Source of the DNA: Nocardioidaceae bacterium
GTDB taxonomy: Bacteria > Actinomycetota > Actinomycetes > Propionibacteriales > Nocardioidaceae
NCBI GenBank assembly: GCA_013696015.1
Contig: JACCZI010000290.1
Coordinates: forward strand, 1 to 5,045
Reading direction: 5' to 3'
Length of the DNA: 5,045 nt
Under the pieces are notes generated by a model that was not told the origin of the DNA, searched no databases, and was given only the letters and a program-made list of their open reading frames with translations. Both the position numbers and the translations under genes were made by a program. Of the stretch, positions 1 through 5,045 are shown in pieces (position 1 is the first letter of the stretch; every line of letters starts with the position of its first letter).

Positions 1-19
1 GCTCGGGGTCCACCCGAGC
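1..19. terminator. Hairpin GCTCGGG-GTCCA-CCCGAGC, possible terminator
   Basis: A perfect seven-base-pair stem with a five-base loop sits at the left edge of the window. No T-rich tail follows on the plus strand, and the minus-strand side lies outside the window. It could be a U-tract-less terminator for a gene to the left, or for the kinase and phosphoesterase transcript that ends 130 bp away. Its role is unproven. Confidence 0.35.
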
Positions 20-148
20 CGCCTACCGCCCTCTGACTCCGTCGGTCGAGGAAAGTCATCGGCGGCCTGCCCGTTCGTCGCTGCCACGGAGCGCGTGCAA
101 CGTTCTGGAGCGGCGAACCGCGTGACAGGGCGCTTCACCGCCGGGGGA
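20..148. other. Non-coding left flank of the phosphoesterase gene
   Basis: I see no supported gene here. The only structure is a four-base-pair hairpin (110-121) that on the minus strand reads GCGG-TTCG-CCGC, 28 bases past the phosphoesterase stop. It has no T run after it, so it is at best a weak terminator. Confidence 0.4.
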
Positions 149-505
149 TCAGTGGCCAGGCGGCTGCGCAGCCATCCGGTGCAGCAGCAGCCCCGACCCC
201 GTGCTGATCAGCGCGTAACGCACGGAGCCGGAGCGGCCGTGCAGCGTGAACACCGATCGCCGCTCGTTTCGATCATGCAGCTCCCAGGTGCCGCTGTCGG
301 CGACTCGCTTGTGGTCGTCCTCGTACGTGAGGTGATCCAGGTCGTGATCCTCGACGGCGATGGCAAGGCGGTCGGTGCGACTGTCCGGTGGCAGCCCTTT
401 GGGCACCGCCCATGATCGAAGGACGCCCCCCTCCTCGAGCCGCAGATCGAAGTGCGGACGCGGCAACTCATGATCGTGGAGGACGAACGCGGCGAGGTGG
501 CCCAC
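149..505 (-). CDS. Stand-alone LigD-type 3'-phosphoesterase (PE domain), short form
   Basis: The 118-residue product is a single phosphoesterase domain like the N-terminal module of the bacterial NHEJ ligase LigD. In LigD this module is a Mn2+-dependent nuclease/phosphatase that trims 3'-ribonucleotide or 3'-phosphate ends before joining. Visible motifs are H12 and H18-x-D20-x-R22 (the metal/phosphate site HxxxxxHxDxR), SWAVPKG at 31-37 with the conserved Lys36, and R46 with VEDH at 51-54 (E52, H54). All these catalytic positions seem intact. Two differences from LigD are visible. The N-terminal extension before the first His is almost absent. The loop after VEDH, which in LigD has a G-x-Y-G-x-G type motif before a WDxGxW strand, is cut to about 12 residues before GTW (72-74). 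No ligase or polymerase domain follows. The start is GTG; a later start would remove the conserved FVLHDH segment. It lies 20 bp after the kinase stop with no clear ribosome binding site, so coupled translation is likely (inference). Function is inferred from the family only. Confidence 0.85.
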   Translation of the reverse strand: MGHLAAFVLHDHELPRPHFDLRLEEGGVLRSWAVPKGLPPDSRTDRLAIAVEDHDLDHLTYEDDHKRVADSGTWELHDRNERRSVFTLHGRSGSVRYALISTGSGLLLHRMAAQPPGH

Positions 506-525
506 CGGACCAGTGTCGTTGCCGG

Positions 526-2037
526 CTAGCGGCCCCGCCAGAACGAGCGCACCGGCCCGATGTCTCCGTCGGTTCCCACGATGACACCGCCACAGGGGCA
601 GCTCTCCGAGTCCCAGTAAACGCGCGCGGCGCCATCGGGGGCCGTGAAGGTGAAGTCACGGCCGTCGAACAGGCTCGCCCGGCCGGTGGGCTCCGCGGCG
701 ATGGGTTGGACGGAGCCGACCAAGGCGTTGCGGGCGTACAGCCGCCGCTCAGCCCGCAGCTCGTCGGACGTGGCCTTGCGAAACAGCTTGACCTCGAAGT
801 TCGGCGTCTCGCACACCACCGCCTCAAGGTCAGAATTCCTCTCGAGCACGGGGAGCTCCCCCGACTCAGGCGTCCGGCAGTCGCCGGGTTCGACGAGGCC
901 TCGGCCGAAGTCGAACAACACCTGGGACTGGAAGGGTTCTGGCACAGGAACCGCAGCGGAGGTGTTCGTACCTGCCGAACGGGCGCGCTCGCGCCGCCCC
1001 GACTTGTCGCTGTTGCCGTCGAACAGGAGCAGCACCCCGCCGACCGCTACGGCGATGAGCCCCAGCAGAACGACGGCCGCGACGAGTGGTTTGGCATAGC
1101 TGCGACGCCGGCGCCCTGAGGCGTCGGTTGTCCGGCGCTGCGGACCGGCGACCGTTGCCATCACCGGTGCGTCGGGAGGCAGCATCTGGCTCACCCAGAC
1201 GCGATCGCTCGTCGCGGGTATCGCCACGCACGCCTGCTCCAGCAGGGGCTGGACCTGCGCCGCCGTCAGACGGTGTCGCGGATCCTTGTCGAGCATGCCG
1301 AACAGAGCCTCTCGCAGGGGCCCGTGAACCCGTGGCGGCGGGACCGCGTCGACCAAGACGGCCGAGATCGTCGCCGTGGGCGTCGCCGCACGGAACGGTG
1401 GCACTGCCTGCAGCGCGGCGTACAACGTGGCGCCGAGCGCCCAGATGTCGGCGGGCGGGCCGCTGGCCTCCCCGCGCAGGGTCTCCGGTGACAGGTAGGT
1501 CGCAGACCCAAGCAGCAAGCCTCCCGAGGTGAGCCGAGTGCCGTTCTCGCTCGTTACGGCACCAAAATCGCTCAGCACGACGTGCCCGTCGTCGGTCAGC
1601 AAGACGTTGCTCGGTTTGATGTCGCGGGGTACGAACGCGGCCCGGTGGGACGCGACGAGGACGTCGAGGAGCGCCAGACCGATCGTGGCGACCTGTCGAA
1701 CCGGGAGCGGACCGGAGGCGTCGATCGTGTCGGACAGGCTTCGCCCGTTGACCAGTTCCATGACGAGATAGCAGCGCTGGCCGGCGCAGATCACGTCGTA
1801 CAGGGTCACGACCCCCGGGTGCTCCAGCAGCGCCGTCAGGCGCGCCTCTCGGATCATTCGCTCACTCAGGACCACCTGCTCGTGGTCCGACAGCTCCGAC
1901 GGGAAGCGGACCTCCTTGACAGCGACCACCCGGCCCAGCGTCTCGTCCCGCGCCTGCCACACCGAGCCCATCCGGCCCCGACCCAGGACACGCTCCAGGC
2001 GGTAGCGGTCAGCCACGATGCCGAGGTCCACGGACAT
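526..2037 (-). CDS. PknB-type transmembrane Ser/Thr protein kinase with a four-cysteine outer domain
   Basis: Numbering starts at the far ATG (2055), which adds six residues. I prefer the ATG at 2037 because it places a short leader before the conserved DRYRLERVLGRG. The cytoplasmic kinase domain spans about 18-272. It has a glycine loop G25-x-G27-x-x-G30, ATP-binding K47 in VAVK, helix-C E70, catalytic loop RDIKPSN (D145, K147, N150), DFG at 163-165, SPE at 189-191, DIWALG at 203-208 and the late Arg262. The usual His of HRD is Pro143. A basic juxtamembrane stretch (RRRR, 315-318) precedes one membrane span at about 323-345, so the last 160 residues should lie outside the cell. That part has four cysteines (C393, C415, C486, C488). 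Its GDC...VVC spacing faintly resembles septum-formation/lipoprotein-like sensor domains, which is a weak guess. There are no PASTA repeats, so it is not PknB itself. It should phosphorylate proteins on Ser/Thr in response to an external or envelope signal; the substrate is unknown. The phosphoesterase gene follows it. Confidence 0.95.
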   Translation of the reverse strand: MSVDLGIVADRYRLERVLGRGRMGSVWQARDETLGRVVAVKEVRFPSELSDHEQVVLSERMIREARLTALLEHPGVVTLYDVICAGQRCYLVMELVNGRSLSDTIDASGPLPVRQVATIGLALLDVLVASHRAAFVPRDIKPSNVLLTDDGHVVLSDFGAVTSENGTRLTSGGLLLGSATYLSPETLRGEASGPPADIWALGATLYAALQAVPPFRAATPTATISAVLVDAVPPPRVHGPLREALFGMLDKDPRHRLTAAQVQPLLEQACVAIPATSDRVWVSQMLPPDAPVMATVAGPQRRTTDASGRRRRSYAKPLVAAVVLLGLIAVAVGGVLLLFDGNSDKSGRRERARSAGTNTSAAVPVPEPFQSQVLFDFGRGLVEPGDCRTPESGELPVLERNSDLEAVVCETPNFEVKLFRKATSDELRAERRLYARNALVGSVQPIAAEPTGRASLFDGRDFTFTAPDGAARVYWDSESCPCGGVIVGTDGDIGPVRSFWRGR

Positions 2038-2043
2038 GACCCA

Positions 2044-2072
2044 TGCATACCCCATGCGGACGGATATGACAC
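2044..2072 (-). promoter_or_regulatory. Possible leaderless promoter for the kinase gene
   Basis: Read on the minus strand, GTGTCA (2072-2067) matches the -35 consensus TTGACA at four of six bases. It is followed 17 bp later by TATGCA (2049-2044), a weak -10, and then six bases before the ATG at 2037. This spacing would make the ATG the first transcribed codon, a common arrangement in actinobacteria. It fits the lack of a Shine-Dalgarno site. The -10 match is poor (TAT only), so this is tentative. Confidence 0.3.
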
Positions 2073-2095
2073 TGCCGCGTGGCGACGGACTCGAT

Positions 2096-2654
2096 GCCCT
2101 TCGGGTGAGTTTCGGCGGCGCCCGGAGCCGCCGATGGCATCACCACCGAAAAGTTCGGGCCGTGGCCCGTTGAGCGGGGCCGCTACCGGCTGGTGGCCTC
2201 GCTGGCCTGCCCCTGGGCCACCCGGGCGGTCACCGTGCGGCGCCTCATGGGCCTCGAAGAGGCGATCAGCTGGCGATCGTCGACCCGATCCAGGACGAGC
2301 GCAGCTGGCGCTTCACCCTCGACCCTGGCGGGCGCGTTGGTGCGCTTCGATCACGTCTACCACGGACACTTCAAGTGCAACCGGAACAAGCTCTCCGAAG
2401 ACCCGGTGCTGTGGGCATATGTGCGCGACCTCTACCAGACGCCTGGTTTCGGCGACGTCACGAACTTCGCGCACATCAAGACCCACTACTACGGGGTGCA
2501 CCGTGACCTGAACCCCGGTGGCATCGTGCCGTCTGGACCCGACCTGGACTGGGGCGCAGCACACGGACACGCGGTGTTGGGCGGATCGCCGTTCGGCGAC
2601 GGTACTCCCCCTCCGGCGCCGACCGACCTGGCCGGCTACCCGGTCAGCGCCTGA
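2096..2654 (+). pseudogene. Broken glutathionyl-hydroquinone reductase (Xi-class GST / YqjG-PcpF family)
   Basis: Intact members (about 320-330 residues) reduce glutathionyl-hydroquinones in the cytoplasm using the Cys of a CPWA motif. Three pieces are visible. In the frame of 2133-2270 the sequence reads DGITTEKFGPWPVE, then GRYRLVASLACPWA (catalytic Cys codon 2208-2210) and GLEEAIS. From 2270 to about 2332 homology continues in another frame as LAIVDPIQDERSWRFTLDPG, so one base appears lost near 2270. From about 2337 it is back in the first frame with LVRFDHVYHGHFKCN, LWAYVRDLYQ, HIKTHYYG and the terminal GIVPSGPDLD, ending at the TGA at 2652-2654. About 100 residues between WRFT and LVRFD, comprising the rest of the thioredoxin fold and the linker, are missing. 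The N-terminus also seems broken: SGEFRRRPEPP around 2098-2130 looks like the expected leader but is in a third relation to the rest, and no good start codon exists. It diverges from the kinase and converges on DUF427 with 9 bp between stops. A non-functional gene is most likely. Sequencing error could explain the frameshifts but not the internal loss. Confidence 0.85.
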
Positions 2655-2663
2655 GCGCCCGGC

Positions 2664-3146
2664 TCACCAGCCGGCGCTGCCCGGCCCGCCCTTGAACGGC
2701 CCCACCACCGCCGAGGTGACCCAACCGCCGTAGAAGCCGCCCTCCTGAGGACGGACGACCTCGCCGTCGACGGTGCATCGGTCCATGGCCGCCGGGTAGA
2801 GCGCGAGGTGGTCGCGGAGCCGCTCGAAGCCCTCCGTCGGATGCGGGTACGTCCAGGCAGCCCGGCTGGCGACTACCTCACCTGCGACGACGTCGAGGTA
2901 GGCGGCGGTGCCCTTGAACTCGCAATACGAGGAGCCTGCCGCCGAGCGCAAGGCACCATCGACGAACGCATGGCGCGGCAGGTAGTAGGTCGGCGGATGG
3001 CTCGTCTCGAGGACGCGCACCGCCTCGCGTGTCGAGGCGACGGTCACCCCGCCGAGGACGACCTCCACGAGTTGCGTCGACGACTCGACGCGCGGTGGGC
3101 GCGGATAGTCCCAGACCGACTCCGCATTTCGCTCGTCAGCGGACAT
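2664..3146 (-). CDS. DUF427 domain protein
   Basis: A 160-residue protein made almost wholly of one DUF427 domain, a family I recall also being listed as NTP_transf_9. Its biochemical function is not established. Family hallmarks are visible, counted from this start: SVWDYPRPPRVE near the N-terminus, GGVTVA at 32-37, the strongly conserved ETSHPPTYYLP at 47-57, SSYCEFKG at 72-79 with a single conserved Cys, AAWTYPHP at 96-103, and a C-terminal GGFYGGWVTS...GPFKGGPG. Length is normal for the short actinobacterial form. The ATG at 3146 is chosen over the in-frame TTG at 3170 because the conserved domain starts soon after it and TTG would add only eight atypical residues. No clear ribosome binding site precedes it. 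There is no signal peptide or membrane segment, so it should be cytoplasmic. It diverges from the hypothetical gene at 3247 and converges on the GST remnant, so it is probably transcribed alone. Confidence 0.93.
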   Translation of the reverse strand: MSADERNAESVWDYPRPPRVESSTQLVEVVLGGVTVASTREAVRVLETSHPPTYYLPRHAFVDGALRSAAGSSYCEFKGTAAYLDVVAGEVVASRAAWTYPHPTEGFERLRDHLALYPAAMDRCTVDGEVVRPQEGGFYGGWVTSAVVGPFKGGPGSAGW

Positions 3147-3246
3147 GGGGTGAGCGTACGTCCGCAGCAAACTTGGTCAGCGAGTAGCCGGTATACGAGC
3201 AACGCTGGCGCGAGGCACGTCACGGTCCGGTGGGTAGGGTCGGCGG
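3147..3246. promoter_or_regulatory. Divergent intergenic region between DUF427 and the hypothetical gene
   Basis: This 100-bp gap must hold promoters for both flanking genes. Its only AT-rich spot is a GTATAC palindrome (3191-3196) that gives a TATACG hexamer on the plus strand (3192-3197) and TATACC on the minus strand. Either could be a -10 element. TTGGTC at 3173-3178 is -35-like for the plus strand, but the 13-bp spacing to TATACG is too short for a standard sigma-70 promoter. The assignment of individual elements is therefore weak. AGGG at 3236-3239, seven bases before the plus-strand ATG, is a plausible ribosome binding site. Confidence 0.35.
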
Positions 3247-3795
3247 ATGGAGTTGAGCTTCGTCCTCCGGGGCGTCGAGGGGCGCGTGGCCGTGGCGTAT
3301 GAGCGTAACCTCGAGCCCGCCGCGCTCGGCTGCGTGCCGGAGACCCGTGATTTCCCGGTTTGTACGGCAGCTGTGCAGTATCCGATGCGCGGCTACGACG
3401 CCCTCATGGGGTGGGTTCAACTGGTGCGCTCCGATGACAACGCCAGCGGCGGCGAGGAGTTCGAGATCGATCCGTTGGCGTTCCTCGGCGACGTACCGCA
3501 TCCATTTTGCTGGATCGGCATCAACCCCACGCTGTTCGATGTCCCTTCACGGTCCCCCAGAAGCGACATGGAGTGGACGGCTCGAAGCTACCTTTGTGTT
3601 CCCGACGACGTCGGAAATGGGTTGGAAGTCCGTGCCATGTTGGGCTTCAGCTGGGGCTTCCGCATCAACAACGAAGACATCGCTTTGGAGCCGCCGCAAG
3701 AACTACCAGCATCGGCATGGGACGAGCACCTGTCTGTGTTGAGTGACCGGTATCGCGGATGGCAGTTTCCACGCGGCTACGCTGACCTCCGGTAA
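3247..3795 (+). CDS. Conserved hypothetical protein, function unknown
   Basis: A 182-residue soluble protein that I cannot assign to a named family. It is acidic and rich in aromatic residues, with no signal peptide, membrane span or recognised catalytic motif. Segments that look conserved rather than random are PVCTAAVQYPMRGYDALMGW (37-56) followed by VQLVRSDDN, then HPFCWIGINPTLFD (85-98) with a Trp and a Cys side by side, and GFSWGFRIN (132-140) towards the end. The C-terminus (WDEHLSVLSDRYRGWQF) is helix-like and amphipathic. My impression is that similar proteins exist as stand-alone hypotheticals in actinobacteria, but I cannot confirm it. The start is supported by AGGG seven bases upstream (3236-3239), and codon positions carry the usual G/C bias. 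It is flanked by genes on the opposite strand on both sides, so it is probably a single-gene transcript. Confidence 0.85.
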   Translation: MELSFVLRGVEGRVAVAYERNLEPAALGCVPETRDFPVCTAAVQYPMRGYDALMGWVQLVRSDDNASGGEEFEIDPLAFLGDVPHPFCWIGINPTLFDVPSRSPRSDMEWTARSYLCVPDDVGNGLEVRAMLGFSWGFRINNEDIALEPPQELPASAWDEHLSVLSDRYRGWQFPRGYADLR

Positions 3796-3845
3796 CGGCT
3801 GGCTGGTGGACCCCTTCACTCGGCCAGGCTCAACGAGGGTTGTGC

Positions 3846-4487
3846 TCACAGGTCGACGGAGTCGCCGCTGTCCAGGTGCTCGAACCGGCTGCCGTAGCGC
3901 TGCGCCACCCGGTCGACGTGCCCCTCGACCACCCCCATGCCTCGCTCGTTGAGCAGCCCGTCGTGAATCTGGTGCACCCGCGGGGCGCGGACGCTGATGA
4001 GGAAGTCGAGCACTTCGCCGACTTTGGACCAGGGTGCGTGGATGGGCAGCAGCAGCGTCTCGACGCCGACCTCGGGCACGGAGAACGAGTCGCCGGGGTG
4101 GTACACGGCATCTTCGATCAGGAACCCGACGTTGGCCACGACAGGGACGTCGGCGTGGATCAACTCGTGCTGGCCACCGAAGGCCCGCACGGCGAGACCA
4201 GCGGCATCGAACGACTCGCCCGGCTCGACGGCTGCGACCCGTTCGCCGAGGCCGTACAGCTGTCGGCGTACGGACTCCGGACACCAGATCAGCAGCTCCG
4301 TCTGCTGTTCCGCGATCGCGGTGAGTGTGTCGACATCGACATGGTCGGGGTGCTCGTGGGTGATGAGCACCGCGTCGGCGCCGGCCATAGCCACGTCCAC
4401 CTCGCTGAACATGCCGGGGTCGATCACCAATGCATGCCCATCGTGGTCGAGCCGTACGCATGAGTGGGTGTACTTGGTGAGTCGCAC
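3846..4487 (-). CDS. UlaG-like metallo-beta-lactamase-fold hydrolase
   Basis: A 213-residue single-domain MBL-fold metallohydrolase of the UlaG/L-ascorbate-6-phosphate lactonase-like type. Ordered motifs are KYTHSCVRL near the N-terminus (H8), IDPG at 22-25, the metal-binding THEHPDH at 43-49 (H44, H46, D48, H49), GGQHELIH at 104-111, VYHPGDS at 129-135 (H130, D133), LPIHAPW at 147-153 and HQIHDG at 172-177 (H175). All expected metal ligands are present, so it should be an active cytoplasmic hydrolase that binds two divalent metals. The substrate cannot be read from the sequence, and proteins of this type are usually annotated only as MBL fold hydrolase. The start is GTG. An ATG ten bases upstream is out of frame. 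No Shine-Dalgarno site is visible, and a -10-like hexamer sits just upstream, suggesting a leaderless message. It diverges from the radical SAM fragment and converges on the hypothetical gene 50 bp away. Confidence 0.92.
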   Translation of the reverse strand: MRLTKYTHSCVRLDHDGHALVIDPGMFSEVDVAMAGADAVLITHEHPDHVDVDTLTAIAEQQTELLIWCPESVRRQLYGLGERVAAVEPGESFDAAGLAVRAFGGQHELIHADVPVVANVGFLIEDAVYHPGDSFSVPEVGVETLLLPIHAPWSKVGEVLDFLISVRAPRVHQIHDGLLNERGMGVVEGHVDRVAQRYGSRFEHLDSGDSVDL

Positions 4488-4493
4488 GACGCG

Positions 4494-4499
4494 ACATTA
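4494..4499 (-). promoter_or_regulatory. -10 element TAATGT of a likely leaderless promoter for the MBL-fold gene
   Basis: On the minus strand TAATGT fits the actinobacterial TAnnnT -10 pattern. It ends six bases before the GTG start at 4487, the spacing expected when transcription begins on the start codon itself. No good -35 is visible at 16-18 bp further upstream. The absence of a ribosome binding site agrees with a leaderless transcript. Confidence 0.4.
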
Positions 4500-4545
4500 G
4501 CCGAGCACGCTTGCCTGGCGTTCGTACGTGTGTTCGACTGTCCGC

Positions 4546-4770
4546 GTGAGGTGGGATGCTCAAAGCCTGACCGTCCCGGACGCCGATGCGCTGCCTGGAC
4601 TCGGCCGGATCTCCGGGCTGCTCCGCACCGTGCGCACGCCCGACTTCGCCGGCGTCACGTTCTATGAGGTGGCGGCGAAGTCGGCGCTCAACGCCGTGCC
4701 GGAGGCGTCGGCGATGCCGTTCCGCTGGACGGTGAACCCCTGGCGCGGTTGCACGCACGCATGCCTCTAG
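4546..4770 (+). pseudogene. Truncated Rv2578c-family radical SAM protein (N-terminal fragment)
   Basis: These 75 codons (74 residues plus stop) match the start of the actinobacterial Rv2578c-type radical SAM proteins. A short VRWD leader is followed by LLRTVRTPDFAGVTFYEV, AAKSALNAVPEASAMPFRW and TVNPWRGCTHAC. In intact relatives GC-x-HAC continues as VYCFAR, giving the CX3CX2C triad that holds the 4Fe-4S cluster. Here the frame reads Cys-Leu and then TAG (4768-4770), so the third cysteine and the whole catalytic barrel are absent. No continuation of the family is recognisable in any frame downstream. The GTG at 4546 is preferred to the GTG at 4528 because the family typically begins at or near MRWD. 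The fragment cannot bind the cluster and is presumably inactive. Codon use up to the break is normal, so the loss looks recent. It diverges from the MBL gene with a 58-bp gap. Confidence 0.85.
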
Positions 4771-4965
4771 TTCCACATAGTACCCAACGGCTACTTACGT
4801 GCTGTGCCCCATACGGGGAAGGGGGTAGGCAGTGCTTGACGACGGGCCGCCTGGTCATCTTGCGGACTAAACGCCTGATAGCCGCCGCCCTGTGTGGCCC
4901 TTTTAAGGCCCTAACCCAACGCCTGCTCGGCACCCATCGCCGCCAATCGCGGCATCATAGGGGGC
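4771..4965. other. Non-coding stretch after the radical SAM break; origin unknown
   Basis: No convincing protein is encoded here on either strand. By my count GC content is about 62 percent over 4771-4960 and only 14 of 30 in the first 30 bases, clearly below the flanking genes. Two small inverted repeats are visible: CCCC-ATAC-GGGG (4807-4818) and GGCC-C-TTTTAA-GGCC (4896-4910). There is no run of T after either to make a standard terminator. It starts exactly where homology to the radical SAM family ends, so it is probably replacement DNA or a decayed insertion. I do not recognise an insertion sequence end, tRNA or known RNA family. Confidence 0.5.
4807..4818. repeat. Short perfect inverted repeat CCCC-ATAC-GGGG
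   Basis: Four-base arms with a four-base loop lie within the low-GC stretch behind the truncated radical SAM gene. The repeat is followed by a G-rich run (AAGGGGG). It could form a small hairpin, but arms this short can occur by chance in G/C-rich DNA. Confidence 0.3.
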
Positions 4966-5045
4966 ATGACGTTCACCTTTCACACGGCTGCGGAGCGACC
5001 TGATTTGTGGGAGCGCGGCATCGACTCGGCGTCGGTGTGGCCGGA
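4966..5045 (+). CDS. Start of a probable GNAT-type N-acetyltransferase (partial, runs off the window)
   Basis: Twenty-six complete codons are present, beginning MTFTFHTAAERPDLWERG and ending SVWP at the window edge. The pattern TAAERPDLWER...VWP resembles the N-terminus of a group of actinobacterial GNAT acetyltransferases that start AAERPxLW and continue VWPEY, but the acetyl-CoA binding region lies outside the window. The assignment rests on my recollection of this short segment. A purine run AGGGGG (4959-4964) stands only one base before the ATG, too close for an ordinary ribosome binding site. Either the start is atypical or the message is leaderless. The gene lies downstream of the radical SAM break and on the same strand. 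Confidence 0.5.
   Translation, partial: MTFTFHTAAERPDLWERGIDSASVWP

Noticed and set aside
388..1119. 243-codon plus-strand frame antisense to the kinase C-terminus
   Set aside because: Arg/Gly/Ala-rich with no recognisable motif; explained as a GC-driven shadow of the kinase.
1582..2511. Long plus-strand open frame of 309 codons across the kinase start and GST remnant
   Set aside because: It is antisense to the clear kinase gene, has the Arg/Pro-rich composition of a shadow frame, and its right part is a wrong frame of the GST remnant.
3796..3845. Possible bidirectional terminator between the convergent hypothetical and MBL genes
   Set aside because: Only an imperfect six-base pairing (CTGGCT with GGCCAG) across a 17-base loop, without a T run.
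3703..4776. 357-codon minus-strand frame across the MBL gene and the hypothetical gene
   Set aside because: Extremely Arg-rich, overlaps three better-supported genes in other frames, and contains no family motif.
4891..4915. Anticodon-loop-like CTTTTAA (or CTTAAAA on the other strand) suggesting a tRNA
   Set aside because: The flanking stem pairs only partly, and there is no T-arm GGTTCRA, D-arm or acceptor stem at the right distances.
4749..5003. 84-codon plus-strand frame and its minus-strand counterpart (4688-4933) as possible genes or transposase remnants
   Set aside because: I recognise no transposase or intein motif in either. They are the longest open frames in a short high-GC stretch and overlap better-supported starts.
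1..5045. CRISPR array, intact insertion sequence, toxin-antitoxin pair or defence system
   Set aside because: No regularly spaced repeats, no transposase or integrase motif, and no paired small genes of that kind are visible in the window.

Overview
The window looks like chromosomal DNA from a high-GC actinobacterium. Reasons are strong G/C bias at third codon positions, GTG starts, starts without a clear Shine-Dalgarno site, and a PknB-type membrane Ser/Thr kinase. A DUF427 protein and the start of an Rv2578c-type radical SAM gene also fit. A Nocardioides-like member of the Propionibacteriales is a reasonable guess, but the sequence does not prove it.

Layout from left to right. Positions 1-148 hold no gene that I can support, only two short hairpins. 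On the minus strand, a transmembrane Ser/Thr kinase (526-2037) is followed after 20 bp by a small stand-alone LigD-type 3'-phosphoesterase (149-505). The two probably form an operon. Divergent from the kinase, on the plus strand, lies a broken glutathionyl-hydroquinone reductase (Xi-class GST) gene at about 2096-2654. It keeps the Cys-Pro-Trp-Ala active site and the C-terminal helical domain but has lost the middle of the protein and carries frameshifts. It runs tail to tail into a minus-strand DUF427 gene (2664-3146). A divergent 100-bp gap then leads to a plus-strand conserved hypothetical protein (3247-3795). That gene converges on a minus-strand UlaG-like metallo-beta-lactamase-fold hydrolase (3846-4487). 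Divergent from the hydrolase is the first 75 codons of an Rv2578c-family radical SAM gene (4546-4770), which stops inside its iron-sulfur cluster motif. A 195-bp less GC-rich stretch of unknown origin follows. The window ends in the start of another plus-strand gene (4966 onward), probably an acetyltransferase.

The genes do not form one pathway. This is a mosaic of single housekeeping or accessory genes with two visible sites of gene decay. The points most worth checking are the radical SAM truncation at the cluster motif, where I recall that some relatives carry an intein, the fused GST remnant that still has an open frame, and the kinase plus phosphoesterase pair. I see no CRISPR array, intact mobile element, tRNA or rRNA, and no clear evidence of a new multi-gene system.
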